From contig JAVGWX010000013.1 in the NCBI GenBank assembly GCA_036924085.1, positions 45,244,175-45,308,174 on the forward strand: 64,000 bases of DNA, written 5' to 3'. The stretch comes from Ariolimax columbianus. Lineage: Eukaryota; Mollusca; Gastropoda; Stylommatophora; Arionidae. A program made the position numbers and the translations under genes. Of this stretch, positions 10,431 to 21,375 are shown in pieces. The notes below the pieces were generated by a model. That model was not told the DNA's origin. It saw only the letters and a list, made by a program, of their open reading frames with translations, and did no database searches. How positions within the stretch are numbered: the stretch's first letter is position 1; each line of letters opens with the position of its first letter.

Positions 10431-11954
10431 AACAACAACAATACCACTTGTTGTTTCTGAATCAATTTGTTTAACATAGTGAGCTTACCAGCCTCATACA
10501 CACCCCTCTTCATTCGTCCTGTACAACGCGCTTGGGATATTCGTACTATCATGTGCTCACAGCGAAAGACACGATTGGGAAGTTCACTAGAGCATTCTGA
10601 ACTATTCTCAAATCACAACAAGCGAAATGAGTTCTACATTGCCAGATTTGACAGAAGCAAGAAAGCAGTGTAATTCGAAAATCAATAAGAAGATAGGACA
10701 TCACTGCTAACTTGATCGATTCGCCAGGGTGAGTGAATGTTTTCATCGCATTACCAGGAAGAGCAGCCATTGGCTCAACTCGCAACATATTCGTCCAAAG
10801 AAGGCGTGCTATTGGTTAATGAGTGACAAGGTCTAGCAACTTGACAAGATGGAGGCGCGTCCAAAAATCAATGAGCAAAAAAAAGGAGAGCTTTGTGTGG
10901 CGCTTTAAAGCAGATTTTAAAAGATTTTCCGGAGATAAGCCTCTTCTGAGAAATTAAGTTATAGGGACTAAGATAAGACTTTTGTAAGGCAATTAGAAGG
11001 TAATTTAGAAAAGTTCTGTAATAGGTTTACTGACGGCTGGCAGCACCCAAAATCCTGTCTTTCATTACACAAGTCTAAAGAAGCTGATGAAGAAAACAAT
11101 GATTAAGGCGCAACACTATCCAACCTACAGCCGGAACCTGGTTTGTCCATCAGTTACATTGATGTGTTTGTTAATTTTGTGAGTTTCTTCGTTGCGATTT
11201 TCCAAGAAAGTAGACGGATTTTTGTGTTTTTTGAAGGAAGTAACATGCGAACATACAGTGTTTTCTTGGAAAACTGAAGTTTCAGGAATTATACCTGCCT
11301 GGGTTTGTGTTAGAGTTGGATGCTAGAACAGGTGAAATCGGAACTTCCGCTTAATTACTTTGAATTCATTTGTGCTGTTTTAGTGTTAACGATCAAAGAC
11401 AAGTAGCATTGCATTGACAGACTTGCCATTACAGCAGACTAACTTGGGTTGGGGGCTTTCAACAGCTCTCTGAAGAAAGTGTATGACTGAGAACGTATAT
11501 ATATATATATTCATCATTTAATGGCGTGTCACGTATTTGTTAGGTTTGTTTGCTCTCCGGGGAAATGAAAAGGCTTTAATTGAATGATGATTAATGTTTT
11601 CGTTTTGTAGATGCTTGTATTTTCGTTTTAAAAAAAACTCTTGACCAATTTTCTCTTTCCGTGTTTTCATGAAGTCTTTGAACATCCTTAGTTGTATTAG
11701 AGATTGTGGGACCTAATTTTCTCAACGCCGTAGAGAAGTTCGCGGTTTCTCAGCAGATTCGCCATTACGCCGATGATAGTGTTGATCCCTACATCGTTGG
11801 CTAGGCTGCTGAAGTATATTTCCATGTGTAAGGTCGGAACGTGACGTAGATTCTTGATCAATATGTTGGACCTAATCCGAACGCTAATTTTAGCTTTCAT
11901 TTTAGCTGTGTTGCTACTCGTCCAAACCTTACTTGAGTTAGTTAGGTACTTTTC
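10431..11954. other. Unique-looking 1.5 kb without a recognised gene
   Basis: The longest non-repetitive stretch in the first third. No ORF over 80 codons, no protein motif, and no convincing exon flanked by splice sites. A short (TA)n lies at 11498-11510. It could hold non-coding exons or regulatory DNA that I cannot identify. Confidence 0.5.
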
Positions 11955-12150
11955 ACAACTTTTTGTGGTGGTGTGTTACAGGGGTTTTTCTCACATATTG
12001 AAGCGTACTTTAGAAGGTGGTCGGGGGTCCTACTGACTGTAGTGCAGCTCGAGACTCCTCTGTAAGATCAATAATGTAGGGATAATTGTTCCGATCCCCA
12101 AACCTCGTTAGCCAGACTGCCATGAAACATCCTGTTTTAAAAAAACTGCT
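11955..12150 (-). mobile_element. Diverged family 1 element that seeds a minisatellite
   Basis: Contains TCTCACATATTGAAGCGTAC, GGGTCCTACTGACTGTAGTG, CGATCCCCAAACCTCGTTAG and CCAGACTGCCATGAAACA. Its end runs directly into the 38-bp array, whose unit is the terminal motif of the element. Confidence 0.65.
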
Positions 12151-12868
12151 TGGAAGTGAGGTGGGGTCTTGATCAGTATGTTTTACCTGACCCTGACTAA
12201 CATAGTCTGATCAGTATGTTTTACCTCACCCTGACTAACATAGTCTGATCAGTATGTTTTACCTGACCCTGACTAACATAGTCTGATCAGTATGTTTTAC
12301 CTGACCCTGACTAACATAGTCTGATCAGTATTTTTTACCTGACCCTGACTAACATAGTCTGATCAGCATGTTTTACCTGACCCTGACTAACATAGTCTGA
12401 TCAGTATGTTTTACCTGACTCTGACTAACATAGTCTGATCAGTATGTTTTACCTGACCCTGACTTACATTTTATGATCATTATGTTTCACCTGACCCTGA
12501 CTAACAAAGTCTGATCAGTATGTTTCACCAAACCCTGACTAACATAGTCTGATCAGTATATTTCACCTGACCTTGACTAACATTGCCTGATCAGTATATT
12601 TCACCTGACCCTGACTAACATTGCCTGATCAGTATATTTCACCTGACCCTGACTAACATTGCCTTATCAGTATATTTCACCTGACCCTGACTAACATTGC
12701 CTGATCAGTATATTTCACCTGACCCTGACTAACATTGCCTGATCAGTATATTTCACCTGACCCTGACTAACATTTTATGATCCTTATGTTTCACCTGACC
12801 CTGACTAACATTTTATGATCCTTATGTTTCACCTGACCCTGACTAACATTGCCTGATCAGTATGTTTC
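12150..12868. repeat. 38-bp minisatellite derived from family 1
   Basis: About 18 units of roughly 38 bp: CTGATCAGTATGTTTTACCT then GACCCTGACTAACATAGT. Two regional variants are visible: TTTTACC with ATAGT in the first half, TTTCACC with ATTGC in the second. The same motif is single or low-copy at the end of family 1 copies at 9268, 26817 and 59365. Confidence 0.95.
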
Positions 12869-13190
12869 ATCTGAAGGGACGTTACTCTCCGTTTCCCATT
12901 TTAACTATGTAAATATACCTACCTGTCCATGTCCCTCCTCCAACTGGAGAACAGAACAACCACTATTTGCCCTCGTTAGGGAACCTGCGCTAAAGCACTT
13001 TACTTGCTTTCGCAGTCGTGGTTTCTGTAGCAATGCAATTTACAAGACCTGGTTGCTAGCCCCAATCCACAGCTTTCTTTAGCCACCTTTTAAGAAAATG
13101 CGAAGAGGTACAACGACCGTATTCTTTCTTCCCTAGTAGGCCGCTTCAGAATCCTCTTAGGGATCGATGTAAATAAAAAAAATGGTTGAC
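12869..13190. other. No recognisable gene
   Basis: Unique-looking sequence; the frame 12849-13082 (+) begins inside the minisatellite and has no motif. Confidence 0.5.
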
Positions 13191-13191
13191 C

Positions 13192-13240
13192 CATAGCCCA
13201 CACTGCCGTCGGGGATGGAGTGTTCCATGGTCTCTCTTAC
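13192..13240. mobile_element. Short SINE body fragment
   Basis: CACACTGCCGTCGGGGATGG is shared with 7505-7690. Too short to orient. Confidence 0.45.
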
Positions 13241-13454
13241 TATGATTCCGTACCTTTTTGGTTAAGGTCAGTTTGTAAAGTGCCAGCTATCAAAGTATGT
13301 ATGTGCATCACATACGCGGAACTGTCGAAAAGTTTTGCATGTATGAAGAAGTCAAGGCAAATTCGCGGGAAATTGGTGTGAACTTTAGTCCTTATCGATG
13401 TATTCACCTTGCAAGGCGAAACACTTCTTCCATCTATTATTCACCTTCCTTATG

Positions 13455-13530
13455 CCTTAATTGTAAAACGGCTCCGTCTGGGTCATGAACCACGAGTCCA
13501 GTTCAGTAATCAAGTCCTGGACGTTAGAAA
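13455..13530 (-). pseudogene. Mariner transposase C-terminal fragment
   Basis: The minus-strand translation VQDLITELDSWFMTQTEPFY then N-stop resembles the C terminus of mariner transposases (final ...FY..GI..L..R..KC). A homologous piece lies in the opposite orientation at 14205-14290. Confidence 0.55.
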
Positions 13531-13559
13531 AGGGTTGTCCACGAAGCGGATCTTTCATG

Positions 13560-14090
13560 TTTGTGACCAGAATTGACAAAAAATGGCGACTGCTTAAAAA
13601 GAAATTCCGAAGAAGACTAGCCATGGCAACGCAGAGACTGAACAGCCTGAAGAAATTATGGCAGAGCACCAACAAAAGGATAAAAGTAAAAGTCTTGAGA
13701 GCCTGTGTTTTTCATGTGGCAGCTTATGGCTTACCAAAACTTCCAGACAAAGAATCGAATCCTTCGAGTCAAACTGTTACAGTAAATCCTCAAAATACCC
13801 TGGACAGAGAAAAAGACAGATGTAGACATTCGGCAAGAGTTGAGCTTAGAGGAGAACTGGTTTATCAATTCCAATTTGGCTAGAAAATGTAACTACTTTG
13901 GTCACATCAAGAGACACAATGGTCTCGAGAGAACAGTGATGGAAGGCATGGTGCCAGGTAAAAGAGGAAGGGGTAGACCAAGAAGACGATGGTACCAAGA
14001 TACCCAGGAATGCCTGGCTATGACTGTGGCTGAGGCTGGATATTTGGCAAGAGAACGAGTTTCTTTCAGACAGACTGTAATCTGAGTGAC
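13560..14090 (+). pseudogene. LINE RT C-terminal fragment
   Basis: The + strand shows RLNSLKKLWQSTNKRIKVKV, LRACVFHVAAYG, and, after a frameshift, NLARKCNYFGHIKRHNGLER, TVMEGMVPGKRGRGRPRRRW and TVAEAGYLARERVSFRQTV. This is the typical ending of an RTE/Jockey-like ORF2 (YFGHIKRHNGL...GKR.RGRP...W). Frameshifted near 13840. It sits between two inverted mariner fragments. Confidence 0.85.
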
Positions 14091-14204
14091 GTTCTATAAA
14101 GGTATAAAGGACATGCTTCATGATGATGATGACCAGTAAGAGGTCACTAGATTCCAAAGTCCGATGAGTATGGTGGACGTGGTATGTTTTCATACCCGCA
14201 TGTT

Positions 14205-14290
14205 TTTCTAACGGCCAGGACTTGATCACTGAACTGGAGACGTCGTTCGTGGCTCAGATCAAGGAGTTCTACAAAGAGGGCATCAGGAAG
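14205..14290 (+). pseudogene. Mariner transposase C-terminal fragment
   Basis: The + strand translation GQDLITELETSFVAQIKEFY then KEGIRK fits a mariner C terminus and is homologous to the inverted piece at 13455-13530. It runs straight into the 37-bp minisatellite. Confidence 0.6.
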
Positions 14291-14965
14291 GCGAATAATA
14301 GGTGGGGGAAGTGTGTTGTCTTGTAGGGAGAATAATAGGTGGAGGAAGTGTGTTGTCTTGTAGGTAAAATAATAGGTGGAGGAAGTGTGTTGTCTTGTAG
14401 GGAGAATAATAGGTGGGGGAAGTGTGTTGTCTTGTAGGGAGAATAATAGGTGGGGGAAGTGTGTTGTCTTGTAGGGAGAATAATAGGTGGAGGAAGTGTG
14501 TTGTCTTGTAGGGAGAATAATAGGTGGAGGAAGTGTGTTGTCTTGTAGGGAGAATAATAGGTGGAGGAAGTGTGTTGTCTTGTAGGGAGAATAATAGGTG
14601 GAGGAAGTGTGTTGTCTTGTAGGGAGAATAATAGGTGGAGGAAGTGTGTTGTCTTGTAGGGAGAATAATAGGTGGAGGAAGTGTGTTGTCTTGTAGGGAG
14701 AATAATAGGTGGAGGAAGTGTGTTGTCTTGTAGGGAGAATAATAGGTGGAGGAAGTGTGTTGTCTTGTAGGGAGAATAATAGGTGGGGGAAGTGTGTTGT
14801 CTTGTAGGGAAAATAATAGGTGGAGGAAGTGTGTTGTCTTGTAGGGAGAATAATAGGTGGAGGAAGTGTGTTGTCTTGTAGGGAGAATAATAGGTGGAGG
14901 AAGTGTGTTGTCTTGTAGGGAGAATAATAGGTGGAGGAAGTGTGTTGTCTTGTAGGGAGAATAAG
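14285..14965. repeat. 37-bp minisatellite
   Basis: About 18 units of 37 bp: GGGAGAATAATAGGTGGAGG then AAGTGTGTTGTCTTGTA. Main variants are GGGGGA for GGAGGA and GGGAAA for GGGAGA. The unit gives a stop-free minus frame (239 codons) that I treat as an artefact. Confidence 0.97.
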
Positions 14966-15069
14966 GACTCGTTCACACGAATTTCCAAGTATGTGTTTTC
15001 ACTTCGCCATCCTACAGTGCAACATTTTTCTCTATACCTCTTAGTGAATGTGACAGGACAGAAAGTGGG

Positions 15070-15102
15070 TAGAAAAGCTTCTTCTTCTACTTCTTCTTCT
15101 TA

Positions 15103-15134
<32 letters not shown>

Positions 15135-15186
15135 CTTCTTTTTCTTCTTCTTCTTCTTCTTCTTCTTCTTCTTCTTCTTTTGCTTC

Positions 15187-15218
<32 letters not shown>

Positions 15219-15266
15219 CTTCTTCTTCTTCTTCTTCTTCTTCTTCTTCTTCTTCTTCTTTTTCTT
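15070..15266. repeat. TTC trinucleotide array
   Basis: (TTC)n with few interruptions. It is the expanded GAA tail of the family 2 element that follows. The poly-Ser and poly-Glu frames are not genes. Confidence 0.95.
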
Positions 15267-15622
15267 GATCTTTGTTCCTTCTCAATCCCCTGCTAAGAAG
15301 TCATAAAAATGGCTTTGCAGTAGCAGGATGTTGTCCGAAGAACGGCATGCGTTGTGTCGTAGTGTACATCTTGAATGTGATATTTGCACCTTTCGGTCCA
15401 CCACATCCAACGTCAGCAGACATTTTTGGGTGCCATGTTAGCCCTCCCTCTCCGATCCCTTCTCCTTAGCCAGTCTGCCATGTTGCGGCCTACTATCCAG
15501 GATCACCGTGTGGAGGTGTAGAAGAGTCTTGGCTGATCTGCGTCGCTGACCCTGATGACCGTAGTCCGCTTTGGATGCCTGATCGCTGCAGCTCATGAAC
15601 TGCTCAGAAGCTTGATCCCGGG
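15267..15622 (-). mobile_element. Family 2 GAA-tailed repeat, long copy
   Basis: Follows the family consensus from CTCAATCCCCTGCTAAGAAG through GTGATATTTGCACCTTTCGG and CCTTCTCCTTAGCCAGTCTG to GAAGCTTGATCCCGG. Its GAA tail has expanded to about 200 bp. Confidence 0.85.
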
Positions 15623-15847
15623 TACAGAATCATGTGGTCTAGGAGTTGTGAGTAATGCTTACAATGCCTACGCTCCAGGTTTAAGTCGTGCTCAAACTAG
15701 GCGTGTCCTTTGTTTCTCCGCTGTATGGCATCTTCTCTCAGTTGATCCAGCTGTAAAGGGACACCTGAGGAAGTCATGGAATATATTCGAAGCTGCCGCG
15801 AGAACTTCGAATCTCGTGCTCTTTCGTCTTAAATTTCAGCAGTGAAA

Positions 15848-15975
15848 CTGACTAAGCAGATATGTAGGCGCTCAGGTGTAATGTAACCGCTTCTGTGAGC
15901 CATTTTCCATTTTTGTTTAGGTGCGGATAATCACTTCCCTTCCATGCTGTCTTGTCTTACGCAAACTGTAACTTA
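15848..15975 (-). mobile_element. Interspersed repeat, inverted copy of 10195-10330
   Basis: GAGCCATTTTCCATTTTTGT, TAATCACTTCCCTTCCATGC and GTCTTGTCTTACGCAAACTG reverse-complement to the 10160-10420 copy. It ends where the hexamer array begins. Confidence 0.65.
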
Positions 15976-17655
15976 GTCATAGTTGTAGTTTTAGTTTTAG
16001 TCTCAATCTCAGTCTCAGTCTTAGTCTCAGTCTTAGTTGTAGTTTTAGTCTTAGTTTTAGTTTTAGTTTTAGTTTTAGTCTCATTCTCATTATAATTTTT
16101 AGTCTTAGTCTTACTCTTAGTCTTAGTTTTACTCTTAGTCTTGGTTTTAGTCTTAGTCTTAGTCTCAGTCTTAGTCTAAGTCTTAGTCTTAGTCTGAGTC
16201 TGAGTCTTAGTCTCACTCTTAGTTTTAGTTTTAGTCTTAGTCCCAGTCTTAGTTTTTTCTTAGTCTTAGTCTTAGTGTTAGTCTCAGTCTAAGTCTTAGT
16301 CTAAGTCTTAGTCTTAGTCTTAATCTTAGTCTCACTCTTAGTTTTGGATTTAGTTTTAGTCTTAGTCTAGTCTTAGTTTTTTTCTTAGTCGTAGTCTTAC
16401 TCTTAGTCTCAGTCTTAGTCTCACTCTTTGTCTCAGTCTTAGTCTTAGTTTTAGTCTGATTCAAAGTCTCAGTCTTAGTCTCAGTCTTAGTCTTAGTCTC
16501 AGCCAGTCTTAGTTTTAGTCTTAATCTTAGTCTTAGTCTCAGTCTTAGTCTTAGTCTTATTGTCAGTCTTAGTCCTAGTCTTAGTCTCAGTCTTAGTCTT
16601 AGTCTTAGCCTTAGTCTTAGTCTTAGTGTCATCCTTAGTCTTAGTGTCAGTCTTAATCTTAGTCTTAGCCTTAGTCTTAGTCTCAGTCTTAGTCTTAGTC
16701 TCAGTCTTAGTCTCAGTCTCAGTCTTAGTCTTAGTCTTAGTCTCAGTCTTAGTCTTAGTCTTAGTCTTAGTCTCAGTCTCAGTCTTAGTCTTAGTGTCAG
16801 TCTTAGTCTTAGTCTTAGTCTCAGTCTTAGTCGTAGTCTTAGTGTCAGTCTTAGTCTTAGTCTTAGTGTCAGTCTTAGTCTTAGTCTTAGTCTCAGTCTT
16901 AGTCTTAGTCTTAGTGTCAGTATTAGTCTCAGTCTTAGTCTAAGTCTTAGTGTCAGTCTTAGTCTTAGTCTCAGTCTCAGTCTCTATCTTAGTCTTAGTG
17001 TCAGTCTTAGTCTTAGTCTTAGCCTTAGTCTTAGTCTCAATCTCAGTCTTAGTCTTAGTCTCAGTCTTAGTCTCAGTCTCAGTCTTAGTCTTAGTCTTAG
17101 TCTCAGTCTTAGTCTTAGTGTCAGTCTTAGTCTTAGTCTTAGTCTCAGTCTTAGTCTTAGTCTTAGTGTCAGTCTTAGTGTCAGTCTTAGTCTTAGTGTC
17201 AGTCTTAGTCTTAGTCTTAGTCTCAGTCTTAGTATTATTCTTAGTGTCAGTCTTAGTCTCAGTCTTAGTCGTAGTCTTAGTCTTAGTGTCAGTCTTAGTC
17301 TTAGTCTCAGTCTCAGTCTCTGTCTTAGTCTTAGTGTCAGTCTTAATCTTAGTCTTAGTCTTAGCCTTAGTCTTAGTCTCAGTCTTAGTCTTAGTCTTAG
17401 TGTCAGCCTTAGTCTGAACCTAAGTCGTAGTCTTAGTGTCAGCCTTAGTCTTAGTGTCAGTCTTAATCTTAGTCTTAATCTTAGTCTCAGTCTTAGTCTT
17501 AGTCTTAGTCTTAGTATTAGTCTCAGTCTTAGTGTCAGTCTTAGTCTTAGTCTTAGTCTCATTCTTAGTCTCAGTCTTAGTCTCAGTCTTAGTGTCAGTC
17601 TTAGTCTTAGTCTTAGTGTCAGTCTTAGTCTTAGTCTTAGTCTCAGTCTCAGTCG
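15968..17655. repeat. 1.7-kb TTAGTC hexamer array
   Basis: Nearly 280 imperfect hexamers of TTAGTC / TCAGTC / TTAGTG, more degenerate at the left end. The 18- and 24-bp combinations of TTAGTC with TCAGTC or GTCAGTC recur. Long Leu-Val and Leu-Arg frames arise on both strands and are artefacts. Confidence 0.97.
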
Positions 17656-17684
17656 ACCTGTACTTCTAGAGGGATATGCGCTGG

Positions 17685-17820
17685 ATAAAGTCCCGCAGCT
17701 TATTACTCCGTTGCATTGGTACAGTGCTGCGAAGGGTGGTTAACTGAAGTGCGAGTCCATCTTAATAGACTCAAATACTAGAGCAAGTTAGACACGCAGC
17801 CTGTTAGGCACCATCTATGC
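17685..17820. mobile_element. Interspersed repeat, family D
   Basis: GCAGCTTATTACTCCGTTGC, GGGTGGTTAACTGAAGTGCG and ACTAGAGCAAGTTAGACACG recur at 53025-53110 and 53380-53415. The last motif is also present at 51080 and, inverted, at 38100. Type unknown. Confidence 0.6.
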
Positions 17821-18002
17821 TGCTCTTAACAAACCACATAACCATAGCCGGTGTTATGCCATGTTACACAGTTAGTCGCCTCTTACCACATGCTCTCTTT
17901 GGGCGGTGGGGCTATTCTTTTCCTTTTCAAATACAAAGCCACTTGGACTTCTTTACAGTTTGATTTTCGGGTGGGAGGAGAGCTGTTGGAGCGAAGAGTA
18001 AT

Positions 18003-18546
18003 CAAGGCCTGACCCTGATTACTATTCTCTCCTACCTTGATTAGTAAGTTTTACTTTATCCTGATTACAGTTCTGTCCTACCTTGATCAGTAAGTTTCAC
18101 TTGACTCTGATTACAGTTCTGTCCTACCTTGATCAGTAAGTTTCACTTGAACCTGATTACAGTTCTCTCCTACCTTGATCAGCAAGTTTCACTTGACCCT
18201 GATTACTCTTCTCTCCTACCTTTATCTTCACTTGACCCTGATTACTATTCTCTCCTACCTTGATCAGTAAGTTTTACTTGACCCTGATTACTCTTCTCTC
18301 CTACCTTGATCTTCACTTGACCCTGATTACAGTTCTCTCCTACCTTTATCAGCAAGTTTCACTTGACCCTGATTACAGTTCTCTCCTACCTTGATCAGTA
18401 AGTTTCACTTGACCCTGATTACTCTTCTCTCCTACCTTGATCAGTAAGTTTCACTTGACCCTGATTACAGTTCTCTCCTACCTTGATCAGCAACTTTCAC
18501 TTGACCCTGATTACTCTTCTCTCCTACCTTGATCAGTAAGTTTCAA
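18003..18546. repeat. ~46-bp minisatellite related to the family 1 end motif
   Basis: About 12 units with indels: TTGATCAGTAAGTTTCACTT, GACCCTGATTAC, then AGTTCTCTCCTACC. The first ~32 bp align with the 38-bp unit at 12150-12868, while the AGTTCTCTCCTACC part is unique to this array. It ends in (TA)n at 18550-18563. Confidence 0.93.
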
Positions 18547-18689
18547 GGGTATATATATATATATAACATACATCGTTCCACGAAAGAAACCATTCCCTAA
18601 GCAAGAAAGTTGTAATGTTTCGAGTCTCTATTAGAACACTGTGAATTTTTGAGGTAATGTTCAATAAATATTATTGAGGAATGGTTAGT

Positions 18690-18975
18690 GGACTGGCTTC
18701 GTAGCTGAGTGATCTGGTTCGGTCCCCAGTTGTTTCGTGATTATTCTCGACAGCAGAATGGCTTCCGTAGTTCACCAACTGGGTACCATAATAATCTGGG
18801 AAAGGAAAGGCGGCCGACGTAATGTTGACCCCCATATCCCCCTCCCCTTCACTAGTGTGCTGTTGGTCACGAAAAATATGGGCCTAACACCATTTTTTCC
18901 AATATGCCAGATCGGTGGGAAATGGGGATTTGACTTACTTAATGTTCATTACACGTTCTACCCAGTTGGGTCATT
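18690..18975 (+). mobile_element. tRNA-derived SINE, family A
   Basis: Begins GACTGGCTTCGTAGCTGAGT and has a shared body ACTGGGTACCATAATAATCT, then GGCGGCCGACGTAATG and ATATGGGCCTAACACCA. The same body follows a clear tRNA-like head at 32283-32515. The box B here is degraded (GTTCGGTCCCC). Confidence 0.7.
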
Positions 18976-19129
18976 AGATGCCTAGGGGAGGTGTAGTTTT
19001 TTTTTTTTCTCGTGTGTCAGGTATGTCTCCGATTTTGTTGTCATTCCGTGTTTGTTCAGTGTTTCACTTTCACCTTGTATTCGTTATTTTCTTGGTCTTC
19101 TTCTTGCTCTGCAATTATCTTGTCATGCG

Positions 19130-19390
19130 TTGAAGATCAGCGAAGTCGGTTAACTTCGGTTGCATTCTTGTGAGGTGTCCAAACCATTGTATTCTTTATC
19201 TTTCCATGTAGTCCATGCACGGTGTTGTATCCTTCTGTCTGATTTCTTTGTTTCGTACTCTCTGTCTAGCCTTATGATCCTGCTAGCTCTTGTAACACTC
19301 CTCATTTCTAATACAATGATTTTTCTTTCATGTCTTTGTGAGGGTCGATGTTTGACACTGGTAGCAGAGAGTTGGTATAAAAACAGCATT
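19130..19390 (-). pseudogene. LINE RT C-terminal fragment
   Basis: Minus-strand pieces are NAVFIPTLCYQCQTSTLTKT (RT Y/F-G..TWTLTK region), then, after frameshifts, ARQRVRNKEIRQK, DTTPCMDYMER and IQWFGHLTRMQP. The order is that of an RTE/BovB-like ORF2 C terminus. Degenerate. Confidence 0.75.
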
Positions 19391-19499
19391 TATCAACTGT
19401 CTATTTATCTCCACTAGAAAGTGTATGTATCTTAATAACTGTGAGAGCTGATAGGAAACCGTATTTGAATTTTGTGTTCTAAATTCCATGTCTCTGTAA

Positions 19500-20290
19500 A
19501 TTTGCAGACGACACAAAACTATGTAGGAGTGTCTCATCTATAGCAGAAGTGGATATATTGAGGTCGGGTTTAGATAAAATTCGAGACTGGTCTGTGAGAT
19601 GGCAAATGAAGTTTAATATAGGTAAATGTACCTAAATCCACCTGGGTAGATCAAATATGGAACATAATTATAGAATGGGGGAGAACAATATTAGAATGGT
19701 AGATAAGGAAAGGGACCTAGGGGTTACAATAGATAATATAGGAAAGGTGAGTAAGCAAGTTCAGGTAGCAGTGAATAAGGCAAATGCAATGTTAGGTGTG
19801 AAAAAAAGAAATATTAAACATAGGAGCAAGGAAGTAATTGTCCAACTATTTAAAGCATTGGTTAGACCTAGATTGGAGTACTGTATACAGGTGTGGAGTC
19901 CTTATAGTAGAGAAGATATAAACATGCTGGAAAGGATACAAAGAAGAGCGACAAAACTGATAGTGGGATTCCAGAATTACAGTTATGAGGAGAGAAAAAC
20001 CGGCCTACAGTGTCTAAAAAAACAGAAGAATTTGTGGTGACTTAATACAGGTGTATAAGATAATCACACGACAGGTTAAATTAAACTATAACAAATTTGT
20101 CAAAATACAACCACCAAAGAGAACAAGAGGGCACAGATACAAATTAGCTAAAGAAAGGTCCAGATTGGATATTTGAAAATATATTTTAAGTCAGAGAGTG
20201 GCGAATGCTTTGAATGCACTGCCACAGGAGGTAGTTGATGCAGAGACAGTTAATGCATTCAAGAATAGATTGGATGCGCATATTCTTTAG
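19500..20290 (+). pseudogene. CR1-like LINE RT 3' half
   Basis: The + strand starts at FADDTKLCRSVSSIAEVDIL, including the FADD catalytic motif, continues through WSVRWQMKFNIGKC, then after a break DLGVTIDNIGKVSKQ, ANAMLGVKKRNI, LVRPRLEYCIQVWSPY, LERIQRRATKLI, and finally SQRVANALNALPQEVVDAET and NAFKNRLDAHI. This is the CR1/L2-type RT ending. Stops and frame shifts at about 19636 and 20035 make it a relic; DNA to about 20500 may be its 3' UTR. Confidence 0.9.
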
Positions 20291-20669
20291 AATGGGGTTT
20301 GTTTGTTTTTTAACTGGTTTTAAACAGACTTTGTTGAGTCTTCTAAACCAGTATAACAACGTTAATTTAAGTTACCAGAATATTTAGTCTTCGCTATTTT
20401 GCTGATTTTCATTATCTTTGTCTTTGTTGTACTAAACCTCATATTATATATATCTTCATATATTCTCGAAGGTTAGGTTCACCTGAATGATAAATGCTTT
20501 GATCATATGATAATTAAACATTCAAATAAATAATATGAACCAATTATTTTCTACTTCAAAGTTGCAGTACATGTTCCTAATGACATTTGAACTCTGTTTG
20601 TTTTTTTTTTTTTGGCTCACCGTTTTTATTATTTAACACGAAAGACTACAACAAATACCAACAATTAGG
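20291..20669. other. AT-rich DNA, probably 3' UTR of the LINE
   Basis: AT-rich with TATATATAT and a poly-T run at 20600-20614. No gene recognised. Confidence 0.45.
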
Positions 20670-21000
20670 CAGAGCATGAGCTACAGTAGTCAGCGATCCA
20701 TAGCTGACTGCTAGCGTCAGGGCCAACGAACCAGAGCTGCCAAGACCCTTCTACACCTCCACGCGGTGATCCTGGATAACAGGCTTCAACAGAGCAGACT
20801 GGCTAAGGAGAAGGGATCGAAGAGGGAATGCTAACCCGGTACTCAAGAAATGCTTGCTGAAGTCGGATGTGTTGGACCGAAAGGTGCAAATATCGCAGTC
20901 AAGCTGATAACTACGACACAATGCATTCCGTTCTCTGGACTACATTCTGCTACGGAGGCCCGTGTCAGAGTTTGGTATCGGGAGATTGAGAACGAAGCCA
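20670..21000 (+). mobile_element. Family 2 GAA-tailed repeat, plus-sense copy
   Basis: The only copy in the opposite orientation. It runs AGTCAGCGATCCATAGCTGA, GACTGGCTAAGGAGAAGGGA, GAAAGGTGCAAATATCGCAG and ends GGGAGATTGAGAACGAAG. The GAA tail is reduced to almost nothing. Confidence 0.9.
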
Positions 21001-21046
21001 AGCCAACACTAATACCAACAAATACAATATTTGTTGTTGATGGGGA

Positions 21047-21350
21047 ATGTTAACAATGAGTAAGTTTACTCTTTTGTGTGCCCTGAAATGGGCGTTCAGT
21101 TGCGGTTTGTTGTAGCTTTCCTCACTTTTATAGCGCGCTGAGGAAGGTGGACTGCGGTCCTCCAGGCGGTTCTGCTATGCTTGGCTTTATCTGTGTGACA
21201 ATCACTACTACGGGAATCACGTCGATCCACATCTCGTTTGCCAGATTGACTTGAAAACAGTCGATTTCCAGGGAACGCTACATGGAAGAAAGGTAGTGGG
21301 CTGGTCAGTATGTTGTGCCTGACCGGACTAGCGTCTCAGTTTCCCCATTA
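21047..21350 (-). mobile_element. Family 1 interspersed repeat
   Basis: Landmarks: ACAATGAGTAAGTTTACTC, GCGCTGAGGAAGGTGGAC, GGCTTTATCTGTGTGACAAT, then AGTATGTTGTGCCTGACCGG. It follows TTGTTGTTGA. One copy of the terminal motif, no array. Confidence 0.85.
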
Positions 21351-21375
21351 GGACATTTAAATCAAGATAAATATA

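Noticed and set aside
15968..17655. Interstitial telomere
   Set aside because: The motif is TTAGTC, not TTAGGG, and there is no run of true telomere repeats.
15968..17669. Leu-Val-Ser-Val and Leu-Arg-rich frames
   Set aside because: Translation of the TTAGTC hexamer array on both strands.
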